14,602 nucleotides of DNA, taken from contig URNG01000082.1 in NCBI GenBank assembly GCA_900549295.1, forward strand, positions 1 to 14,602, written 5' to 3'. The notes under the pieces are model-generated. The model saw nothing but the letters and a program-made list of their open reading frames with translations. It made no database searches and had not been told where the DNA came from. How positions within the stretch are numbered: the first letter of the stretch is position 1; each line of letters starts with the position of its first letter. Shown piece after piece: positions 1-6,200 of the stretch. Source of the stretch: an uncultured Rhodocyclaceae bacterium. GTDB taxonomy: Bacteria; Pseudomonadota; Gammaproteobacteria; Burkholderiales; Rhodocyclaceae. The translations under genes and the position numbers were made by a program.

Positions 1-702
1 CAGCGTGCGGAATTCGCGGCCGTCGTCCGAAACCGCAATCTCAACCCGCGTCGGAAGCCATACCCACGCCGAAAACCACTGAATGAAGTCCGCCGTGATC
101 TCGTGCAGCGGTTTCGTCGTGCCAAGATCAATCGTCACGTCGATATCATCGAGAAATCCCTGCCAGCGCGTACCGTAACTCCATGAACCGCGCAGACCGT
201 CGGTCAGTGCCGTCTCTCCGCCGGCCGCATACTGATCCCGCCATTGAGTGGCGTAGTCGACCCGGCAGCCGCGGGCCAGATGATCCGTCTCGGTGAGTGA
301 CTCCGGGCGTTCACCCGCTTCGTGGGCGAGGTCGAAGGCGTTATAGCCCGCCCGGCGGACCCGCTCGGTGAGCTCGAGCGCCCGGCGGTGGAAGTCGTCG
401 TAATTCTTCTGCCCGGGGCAGCTCCATGCCACCTCGGCCAGCGCAAAGAGACGCGGATAGAGCATGTATTCGGCCTGCTCGGGGGTCGGGATGTATTCGG
501 TCCAGAGGTTGGCCTGCACGCCCCGGATCCATTCGCGGCCCGGCATCCCCTCCGGAGCCGGATCGTACGAGTAGACCTTGCGCAGCGGCAGGTAGCCCGA
601 GAAGGCTTGCGGTTCGGTCGAGGGGTTGTCCTGGTAGCCGTCGAAGTAGCAGTGCGACCCCGGGGTCATCACCACTTCGTGACCCGCTGCGGCGGCTTTT
701 CG
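1..702 (-). CDS. Beta-N-acetylhexosaminidase (GH20), C-terminal fragment, partial at both ends
   Basis: An open frame without stops runs through all 234 codons from 702 down to base 1. It reads as the last strands of a GH20 catalytic barrel plus a C-terminal domain. Recognisable stretches in order are GHEVVMTPGSHCYFDGY, SGYLPLRKVYSYDPAPEG, GVQANLWTEYIPT, EYMLYPRLFALAEVAWS, YDDFHRR and GYNAFDLA. The family removes terminal N-acetylhexosamine from chitin or glycan oligosaccharides, usually in the periplasm or outside the cell. The Trp/Glu/Tyr of the NLWTEY motif belong to the substrate pocket; the catalytic Asp-Glu pair lies further N-terminal and is absent here. After the barrel, a beta-rich segment (ALTDGLRGS, then DVTIDLG and VEIAVSDDGREF) resembles the F5/8-type C-terminal domain of such enzymes. 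There is no start codon: homology ends at the C-rich tract at 703, and the 3' end lies beyond base 1. The sequence style is closest to Bacteroidota-type enzymes, unlike the rest of the window (inference). Confidence 0.85.
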
Positions 703-1313
703 CCCCCCCCCCCCGCCCCCGCCGCCGCCCCCCGCCGCAGCAGGCGCAGCAGATCGTCCCAGGTATCCGGCACCGACAGGCCCAGACGCAAAAACTGCGC
801 ACGATTGATCCACAGCCAGTTGGTGGAATGCGCATTGATCGGCGCGGCCACCCAATGCCCCTCATATTTCGACAGACGCTGGATGCCGTGCGGCACCACC
901 TCGTCCCACTCCTCTGCCTTCGCCACATCGTCGAGAATCACCAGCTTGCCCTGGCGCGCCCAATCCCGGATGTCGTAACCGATCGCCTGCGAGGCCACCG
1001 GGGCGCGGCCCTGCGCCACCCACTGCCGGAGCACGTCGCCGTAACGGCGGGTGCCGCTGCCGGCCACCGTGCGCTGCCGCCAACGCAAGCCCTGGGCTTC
1101 GACATGGCGCCGGATCACCGCCAGACTGGCCACCTCGCCCTCGGACACCCACCAACTGCCGATCTCGATTTCCGGCTGTGGCGCAGCCGCCAGCGCAGAA
1201 GCCAGCACGCCCAACCCCAGTGCCAGTGCCAGCGCCAGACCGGAAAGCGCCAGCCGCCACGCCGGCAGGCGCGCCGAAAACGAGGGCTGGAGCGGAAAGC
1301 TGTCACGCGGCAT
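669..1313 (-). CDS. ABC transporter sugar-type solute-binding protein, truncated after about 195 residues
   Basis: The N-terminus (MPRDSF, about 20 residues, then the hydrophobic stretch LALSGLALALALGLGVLASA ending near ALAA) is a Sec signal or anchor. The mature part begins near EIEIGSWWVSEGE. It then has features of family 1 extracellular solute-binding proteins: an early beta strand, a periplasmic target-selection loop, HSTNWLWINRAQFLRLGL near residues 160-180 and the usual VPDTWDDLLRLLR helix near 180-195. Such proteins are normally about 400-450 residues and feed a MalFGK-like importer. Here the frame enters a C-rich tract after residue ~193, gains a Gly/Ala-rich nonsense tail (GAAAGAGGGG) and stops at 669 while reading GH20 DNA out of frame. 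The real homology therefore ends near base 734. There is no good Shine-Dalgarno sequence before the start at 1313. No permease or ATPase genes are visible. The substrate cannot be named. Confidence 0.75.
   Translation of the reverse strand: MPRDSFPLQPSFSARLPAWRLALSGLALALALGLGVLASALAAAPQPEIEIGSWWVSEGEVASLAVIRRHVEAQGLRWRQRTVAGSGTRRYGDVLRQWVAQGRAPVASQAIGYDIRDWARQGKLVILDDVAKAEEWDEVVPHGIQRLSKYEGHWVAAPINAHSTNWLWINRAQFLRLGLSVPDTWDDLLRLLRRGAAAGAGGGGEKPPQRVTKW
703..733. other. C-rich low-complexity junction between two unrelated gene fragments
   Basis: This stretch contains an uninterrupted run of 12 C (703-714), then C5 and C6 runs separated by single G or GCC units. Coding similarity to GH20 stops on its left edge and coding similarity to the solute-binding protein stops on its right edge. 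The two frames differ by two positions. Nothing like an insertion sequence end or target duplication is seen. It marks either a false join in assembly or a scar of illegitimate recombination. Confidence 0.7.
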
Positions 1314-1346
1314 GCACAGGTAATCAGGAATGGTTATCAGCCCGCG

Positions 1347-1352
1347 ATTATA
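1347..1352 (-). promoter_or_regulatory. Possible -10 box (TATAAT) upstream of the solute-binding protein gene
   Basis: A perfect TATAAT on the minus strand lies 34 bases before the start at 1313, inside an AT-rich island (about 1345-1380) that stands out from the GC-rich surroundings. No convincing -35 TTGACA is found at 16-19 bp spacing, so an activator-dependent promoter or chance are both possible. Confidence 0.3.
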
Positions 1353-1474
1353 TTGTTTTTCGCAATAAATTATTTTCAGAGTCCGTAATCGGGACAGGCT
1401 GCCGCCAGGAAGGTGCGGTCACCCCCCCGCTTCCCGGCCCTCTCCTGCCAGAGGAAAGGGAGGCTCTGGAAAAA

Positions 1475-1547
1475 TCCGTTCGCCCTGGGCTTGTCGAAGG
1501 GTATCACCAGCAACATCAAGGGCTTCGACCGGCTCAGCCCGAACGGT
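1475..1547. repeat. Inverted pair of REP-like elements
   Basis: The left arm (from 1476, CCGTTCGCCCTGGGCTTGTC) and the reverse complement of the right arm (ending 1546, CCGTTCGGGCTGAGCCGGTC) share the CCGTTCG-CTGGC-type core and the GTCGAAG end, with a spacer of about 20 bases. This core closely resembles the dispersed TTCGACAAGCTCAGGGCGAACGG element found in many copies in beta- and gamma-proteobacterial intergenic regions. It can fold into a long imperfect hairpin and may act as a bidirectional mRNA end or a REP-transposase substrate (known for the class, not shown here). Confidence 0.65.
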
Positions 1548-1674
1548 TTTGATTGATTCAGAACTGCCAAAGGGAGAACGAATTGCATGCGCCTGCCCTG
1601 GGCGCAACGCATGGAGAGTGTTGGCAAGGTGCAAGAGGCGGTGAGATTGGGGATAATCCGCGTTTGTCCCGTTC

Positions 1675-2160
1675 ATGGATCAGCCCATGCCCCGTTTTTC
1701 TCAACCTTTCGCCCGATCTCTTGCCCTGCCTCTTGCCTGCTCGCTCATCGTTCTCCTCGCCGCCTGCGGCGAAGTCGAGGACACCCGTCCCGGTCAGCCG
1801 GTGAAAACCCGCCAGCAGGCGTTCAAGGACATCATCAAGGTGTTCGAGCCGATGGGCGTCATGCTGCGCGAAAAGCGCTACGAGCCGGAAAAATTCCTGC
1901 GTCTGGCCAGCGCCCTGCACGAGCGGCGCGACGCGCCCTGGGCGCATTTCGGCCCCGATACCAATTACCCGCCGACCAAGGCCACCGCCAAACTGTGGGA
2001 AGACACGGCGCGTTTCACGCAGGAAAAGGAAAAATTCCTCGCCGCCACCGATGGCCTGCTGGCAGCCGCAAAAAGCCAGGATGAAGCCAAAATCCAGGCC
2101 GCGTACGAGGCGGTGCATGCCAGTTGCCAGGATTGCCACAAACCGTTCAAGACGCGCTGA
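1675..2160 (+). CDS. Cytochrome c' (class II cytochrome c), probable lipoprotein
   Basis: The protein is 161 residues. Its N-terminus has basic residues, a hydrophobic stretch and the lipobox LLAAC with Cys31, so it is probably lipid-anchored on the periplasmic side. The mature domain reads as a four-helix class II cytochrome: FKDIIKVFEPMGVMLREKRY near 50-68, then PWAHFGPDTNYPPTKA near 92-108, and the haem-binding site C151-Q-D-C154-H155 six residues from the end, as expected for the family, where the haem site is C-terminal. Members bind NO and CO at a five-coordinate haem and are linked to NO tolerance; a role in electron transfer is also possible. An alternative ATG at 1687 would keep the signal sequence; neither start has a strong ribosome-binding site. 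The FAD dehydrogenase gene starts four bases after its stop, so the two may be cotranscribed. Confidence 0.85.
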   Translation: MDQPMPRFSQPFARSLALPLACSLIVLLAACGEVEDTRPGQPVKTRQQAFKDIIKVFEPMGVMLREKRYEPEKFLRLASALHERRDAPWAHFGPDTNYPPTKATAKLWEDTARFTQEKEKFLAATDGLLAAAKSQDEAKIQAAYEAVHASCQDCHKPFKTR

Positions 2161-2164
2161 ATCC

Positions 2165-3787
2165 ATGCTGCGCCTGACCGAACTCAAGCTGCCGCTGGAC
2201 CACGCCGAGGACGCGCTGCGCCCGGCCTTGTGCGAACGGCTGGGTGTCACCGACGACGAACTGCTGGATTTCCGCGTCGCCCGGCGCAGCCACGACGCGC
2301 GCAAAAAGTCGGCCATCGTGCTGATCTACCAGATCGACTTCAGCGTGCGCGACGAGGCGGCGCTGCTCGAACGTCTCGCTGGCGATCCCAGGATCATTGC
2401 CGCGCCGGACACGGCGTATCGCTTCGTCGCCCAGGCTCCCGCCGACCTCGCCGAACGCCCGGTCATCATCGGCTTCGGCCCCTGCGGCCTGCTGGCGGGG
2501 CTGGTGCTGGCGCAGATGGGCTTTCGCCCGCTCATTCTGGAGCGTGGCAAGGCGGTGCGCGAGCGCACGCAGGATACCTGGGGGCTGTGGCGCAAGCAGG
2601 CGCTGAACCCGGAATCCAACGTCCAGTTCGGCGAAGGCGGCGCCGGCACTTTTTCCGACGGCAAGCTCTACAGCCAGATCAAGGACCCGCGCCACCTCGG
2701 GCGCAAGGTGATGGAAGAATTCGTGGCTGCCGGTGCGCCGGAGGAAATCCTTTATCTGAGCAAACCGCACATCGGCACCTTCCGGCTGGTCAAGATGGTC
2801 GAGCACATGCGTGCCAGCATTCAGGCGCTGGGCGGCGAGATTCGCTTTTCCAGCCGGGTCGAGCGCCTGCGCAGGGAAAATGGAGCCGTGACCGGCGTCG
2901 AACTGGCCGATGGCGAATGCATTGCCAGCCGCCACGTCGTCCTGGCCGTCGGCCACAGCGCCCGCGACACCTTCGCTGCACTACACGCGGACGGCGTCTA
3001 TATCGAAGCCAAGCCCTTCGCCATCGGCGTGCGCATCGAACATCCGCAGCAACTCATCGATCAGGCCCGCTTCGGCCCCAGCGCCGGTCATCCGCGCCTG
3101 GGGGCGGCGGATTACAAGCTAGTGCATCACGCCGCCAACGGTCGCGCCGTATACAGCTTCTGCATGTGTCCGGGCGGCCAGGTGGTGGCGGCGGCGTCCG
3201 AGCCGGGGCAGGTGGTCACCAACGGCATGAGCCAGTATTCGCGCGCCGAGCGCAATGCGAACTCGGCGCTGGTGGTGGAGATCCGCCCGGAGGATTTTCC
3301 CGGCGATTACCGTAAAAACCCGCTGGCGGGCGTCGAATTTCAGCGCCAGTGGGAGCGGCTGGCCTTTCAGGCGGGTGGTGAAAACTACGACGCCCCGGCG
3401 CAGCGCGTCGGCGATTTTCTGGCAGGCCGCGCCTCGACGGCACTAGGTTCGGTCGAGCCTTCCTACCAGCCGGGTGTCCGCATGGCCGATCTCGCCGCCT
3501 GCCTGCCGGATTACGTCAGCGCCGCACTACGCGAGGCGATTCCCGCCTTCGAGCGGCAGATCAGGGGATTCGCCCAGGCCGACGCGCTGCTCACCGGGGT
3601 GGAGACGCGCACCTCCTCGCCGATCCGCATCAAGCGCGGCGAGGATTTCCAGAGCATCAACACGCGCGGCCTCTACCCTGCCGGGGAAGGCGCGGGTTAC
3701 GCCGGCGGCATCCTGTCGGCGGGGGTCGATGGCATCAAGGCGGCGGAAGCCGTGGCGCTCGCCATGCTGGCTGAAACAAAACCGTAA
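2165..3787 (+). CDS. FAD-dependent dehydrogenase, COG2509 family
   Basis: The protein is 540 residues, starting at the ATG four bases after the cytochrome stop; an upstream in-frame extension would lie inside the cytochrome gene and is unlikely. Residues 1-95 form the small N-terminal domain characteristic of this family (VARRSHDARKKSAIVLIYQI near 38-57). The FAD-binding Rossmann motif IIGFGPCGLLAG is at 101-112, followed by LERGK. Other family hallmarks are NVQFGEGGAGTFSDGKL, YLSKPHIGT, VLAVGHSARDTF and the C-terminal TRTSSPIRI and LYPAGEGAGYAGGI motifs, the last closing over FAD. The family is a predicted NAD(FAD)-utilising oxidoreductase of unknown substrate, cytoplasmic. Length and motifs appear intact. 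No specific link to the neighbouring cytochrome or phosphate genes can be claimed. Confidence 0.88.
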   Translation: MLRLTELKLPLDHAEDALRPALCERLGVTDDELLDFRVARRSHDARKKSAIVLIYQIDFSVRDEAALLERLAGDPRIIAAPDTAYRFVAQAPADLAERPVIIGFGPCGLLAGLVLAQMGFRPLILERGKAVRERTQDTWGLWRKQALNPESNVQFGEGGAGTFSDGKLYSQIKDPRHLGRKVMEEFVAAGAPEEILYLSKPHIGTFRLVKMVEHMRASIQALGGEIRFSSRVERLRRENGAVTGVELADGECIASRHVVLAVGHSARDTFAALHADGVYIEAKPFAIGVRIEHPQQLIDQARFGPSAGHPRLGAADYKLVHHAANGRAVYSFCMCPGGQVVAAASEPGQVVTNGMSQYSRAERNANSALVVEIRPEDFPGDYRKNPLAGVEFQRQWERLAFQAGGENYDAPAQRVGDFLAGRASTALGSVEPSYQPGVRMADLAACLPDYVSAALREAIPAFERQIRGFAQADALLTGVETRTSSPIRIKRGEDFQSINTRGLYPAGEGAGYAGGILSAGVDGIKAAEAVALAMLAETKP

Positions 3788-3788
3788 C
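3771..3788 (+). promoter_or_regulatory. Candidate degenerate Pho box upstream of the Na/Pi cotransporter gene
   Basis: The 18 bases CTGAAACAAAACCGTAAC have the layout of a PhoB site (CTGTCAY, AT-rich four-base spacer, CTGTCAY). By eye they agree at five of seven positions in each half, with a perfect AAAA spacer. They overlap the last codons of the dehydrogenase gene and lie 60 bases before the start at 3849. No good -10 follows at the usual distance, which lowers confidence. Chance match inside a coding end is possible. Confidence 0.3.
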
Positions 3789-3848
3789 AATCCGCTTGAC
3801 GGCAGCGCCCGCCGCCGCCAAGCTAGGCCAAACTCCTTCTGAACCCGC

Positions 3849-5531
3849 ATGGCTGAAATCAACCTGGCGGCACTGCTCGGCGGTGTGGGCCTTTTCCTCC
3901 TCGGCATGACGATGATGAGCGGCGGCCTGAAGCTGTCGCTCGGCCCGGCGCTCACCCGCCGCCTGCGCGACTGGACCAACGGACGCCTGCGCGGCCTGCT
4001 GTTCGGCAGCGTCGCCACCGCCCTGATGCAGTCCTCGACCGCCACCACGGTCGCCACCATCGGCTTCGTCAATGCCGGGCTGCTGCCGCTGGGGCAGTCG
4101 CTGTGGGTGATTTTCGGCGCCAACCTGGGCAGCACCGTCACCAGTTGGCTGATCGCGCTGATCGGCTTCAAATTCAAGCTGGAAGCCGCTGCCCTGCCGG
4201 TGATCGGCGTCGGCGTTCTGCTCAATCTCTCCGGCGCGGAAACCCGGCGCGGCGCGGCGGGCAGCGCGCTCGCCGGACTGGGGCTGCTCTTTCTCGGCAT
4301 CGGTTTCCTGCAACAGGGGTTTGCCAGCAGCACCGAGCATCTGGATTTGCAGCGCCTGTCCGGCTACGGCCTGTGGTCGCTAATCGCCTTCGTGCTGGCC
4401 GGCATGCTGCTCACCGTGCTGTTGCAAGCCTCCGCCGCCACGCTGGCGATCGTGCTGACGCTCGCCGAAGCCGGTGTTCTGCCGCTGAACGAGGCAGCCG
4501 CAGCGGTGATCGGCGCCAACATCGGCACCGCCATCGGCATCCTGTTCGTGCTCGTCGGCGCCACCCCCAATGCCAAGCGGGCGGCCATTGCGCACGTCGC
4601 CTTCAATGCGGTCACCGGCGTGGTCGCCACGCTGACCCTGCCGCTGCTCCTTTTTTTCATCGAAACCCTGCGCCAGGCCTTGGGCATCGGCCCGCAACCG
4701 GCGCTCAGCCTCGCCCTCTTCCACACCTTGTTCAAGCTGCTCGGCGTCACGCTGATGTGGCCCCTCGCCCCGCCGCTGGCCCGTTTTCTCAAACGCCGCT
4801 TCAGAACGCAGGAAGAAGAAATCGGCAAACCCCGCTACATCGACCGCAGCGTCGCGCAGACGCCTTCGCTGGCGGTGGATGCGCTGCACCGGGAAATCGC
4901 CCGCCTGGGCGACATCGTGCTCGAACAGGCGCGGCTGCGCTGCCTGCCGGACAGCCACAACTGGCCGACCAGCGACCCTTTCCCCACTTTGGCGCGTGCC
5001 ATCGTCGCCTTCGTCAATGATGTGAACCAGCGCCCCATGCCCGAGCGCATTGCCGGCGAAATGGCGCAATTGCTGCGCGTGCATCGCTATTACGACAACT
5101 GCCACGAACTCTGCGGCGAACTGGGCAGCATGCACGGAGCGATCAGCGGCCTCGCCCACACCGCGCTCTCCGGCGAATCCCATGCGCTCGCAGCGCTTGC
5201 CGCAAATCTGCTCAGCCAGCTCGACCCTGCCCACAACGATTTCCAGCCCCCTGCCGGCAATCTTCTGCACGCTTTCGAAGCCGACTATCAGGCCCTCAAA
5301 GCCCGCCTGCTGCAGGCTGGCGCCGCCGGCACGCTCGACATCGAGCGCATGGACCAGTTGATGAACGGTTTCAGCGCCCTGCGCCGCCTGCTCAAACAGG
5401 CCTACAAAGCCGCTGCCGTCCTCGGCATCCTCACCCCGGTCCCGGCTGGGAACGGTGACAATGGCGAAAACGGCGCGCACGCTGCAAGCACAGACGACAA
5501 CAACGAAAACCACGCGCCGCAAGGAAACTGA
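3849..5531 (+). CDS. Na+/phosphate cotransporter family protein with C-terminal PhoU-like domain
   Basis: The protein is 560 residues. The membrane part (about 1-315) contains the two inverted repeats of the Na/Pi cotransporter family, each with its signature pair: QSSTATT at 61-67 with GANLGST at 90-96, then QASAATL at 193-199 with GANIGTA at 222-228, and FHTLFK at 291-296. These motifs form the sodium and phosphate sites in relatives such as NptA and YjbB. Residues ~335-525 are helical, cytoplasmic and PhoU-like. The last ~30 residues are a hydrophilic tail rich in Asn, Gly, Asp and Glu. YjbB-type members have been linked to phosphate export and NptA-type to uptake, so direction is not certain. 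The gene begins 61 bases after the dehydrogenase and lacks a clear Shine-Dalgarno sequence. It is followed 3 bases later by the MOSC gene, and its closeness to the pst/pho operon fits a role in phosphate balance. Confidence 0.9.
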   Translation: MAEINLAALLGGVGLFLLGMTMMSGGLKLSLGPALTRRLRDWTNGRLRGLLFGSVATALMQSSTATTVATIGFVNAGLLPLGQSLWVIFGANLGSTVTSWLIALIGFKFKLEAAALPVIGVGVLLNLSGAETRRGAAGSALAGLGLLFLGIGFLQQGFASSTEHLDLQRLSGYGLWSLIAFVLAGMLLTVLLQASAATLAIVLTLAEAGVLPLNEAAAAVIGANIGTAIGILFVLVGATPNAKRAAIAHVAFNAVTGVVATLTLPLLLFFIETLRQALGIGPQPALSLALFHTLFKLLGVTLMWPLAPPLARFLKRRFRTQEEEIGKPRYIDRSVAQTPSLAVDALHREIARLGDIVLEQARLRCLPDSHNWPTSDPFPTLARAIVAFVNDVNQRPMPERIAGEMAQLLRVHRYYDNCHELCGELGSMHGAISGLAHTALSGESHALAALAANLLSQLDPAHNDFQPPAGNLLHAFEADYQALKARLLQAGAAGTLDIERMDQLMNGFSALRRLLKQAYKAAAVLGILTPVPAGNGDNGENGAHAASTDDNNENHAPQGN

Positions 5532-5534
5532 AAC

Positions 5535-6200
5535 ATGACGCCAGACCACACCCGGCTCCAGATCTTTATCGGCGGCATCCGAGCGCTCCCGGCATCCGGA
5601 CGGCCCACCGGCATGTACAAATCACCGCTGCGCGCTCCCGTCCTGCTCGGCACGGAAGGTTTCGCCGGCGACCAACAGGCCGACCTGCGCGTCCACGGCG
5701 GGCCGGAAAAAGCCGTGCATCTCTACCCCGCCCGCCACTACGCCACGCTCGCAGCGCGTTTTCCCGAAGCCGCCGCGCAGCTCGTGCCGGGCTCGCTCGG
5801 GGAAAATCTATCGACCGGGGATCTGGACGAACGCGACGTCCGGATCGGCGACGTCTGGCAGCTGGGCCGCGCGCAAATCCAGGTCTGCCAGCCGCGCAGC
5901 CCCTGCTGGAAGATCGACGAGCGCTTTGCCGCCGACGGCATGGCGCAGTTCATCGAAGAACACCGGATCACCGGCTGGTACTGGCGCGTCCTGCAAAGCG
6001 GCGAAGTCCGCCCGGGCGATTCGCTCACGCTCGTCACGCCGGCGCTGCAAGCCCCCACCCTGCACGCCGCGCTGGTCCTGTGGCAGCAGCACCGCCCGCC
6101 GCTCGCCGAATTCGCCGCCCTCGCTGAAACGCCGGGCATCGCCCCGCGCTGGCGGGAAAAGATGCTGCAGCGCCTGCACTACCTGGAAAAACTGGGCTGA
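5535..6200 (+). CDS. MOSC domain-containing protein, YiiM-like
   Basis: The protein is 221 residues. The MOSC beta-barrel spans about residues 30-165, with EGFAGDQQADLRVHGGPEKA near 41-60, the conserved GENL at 89-92, IGDVWQLG and the C-QPRSPC-WK segment, in which Cys124 corresponds to the conserved MOSC cysteine that binds sulfur or molybdenum cofactor. The C-terminal ~55 residues match the small helical 3-alpha domain of YiiM. In E. coli YiiM takes part in reduction of N-hydroxylated compounds with molybdenum cofactor; that role is inferred here. The start at 5535 has a good ribosome-binding site, AAGGAA at 5521-5526, inside the end of the Na/Pi gene, so translation is probably coupled. Its last 22 bases overlap the end of convergent phoR. 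Confidence 0.88.
   Translation: MTPDHTRLQIFIGGIRALPASGRPTGMYKSPLRAPVLLGTEGFAGDQQADLRVHGGPEKAVHLYPARHYATLAARFPEAAAQLVPGSLGENLSTGDLDERDVRIGDVWQLGRAQIQVCQPRSPCWKIDERFAADGMAQFIEEHRITGWYWRVLQSGEVRPGDSLTLVTPALQAPTLHAALVLWQQHRPPLAEFAALAETPGIAPRWREKMLQRLHYLEKLG

Larger units (their letters stand above)
1314..1674. other. Non-coding spacer between divergent genes
   Basis: These 361 bases separate the minus-strand solute-binding protein gene from the plus-strand cytochrome c' gene. They hold the AT-rich TATAAT region near 1350, a small CCTCT/AGAGG hairpin in a pyrimidine-rich patch at about 1435-1455, and the inverted REP-like pair at 1475-1547. A GATAAT at 1652-1657 could be a -10 for the cytochrome gene but lacks a good -35. 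No reading frame here has recognisable protein similarity. Confidence 0.6.

Noticed and set aside
703..733. Insertion sequence or attachment site at the gene junction
   Set aside because: No terminal inverted repeats, target duplication, integrase or tRNA end is visible; only low-complexity C-rich sequence.
426..1388. Long plus-strand frame (320 codons) across the left end
   Set aside because: It lies antisense to the solute-binding protein and GH20 fragments, is Arg/Pro-rich, and shows no family motif; it is a GC-rich shadow.
1652..1657. GATAAT as -10 box of the cytochrome c' gene
   Set aside because: The best -35 at 17 bp spacing (GTGCAA) matches only three of six positions, and the leader would be very short.
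4380..5549. Minus-strand frame of 389 codons across the Na/Pi gene
   Set aside because: Antisense shadow of a gene with two complete transporter signature repeats.
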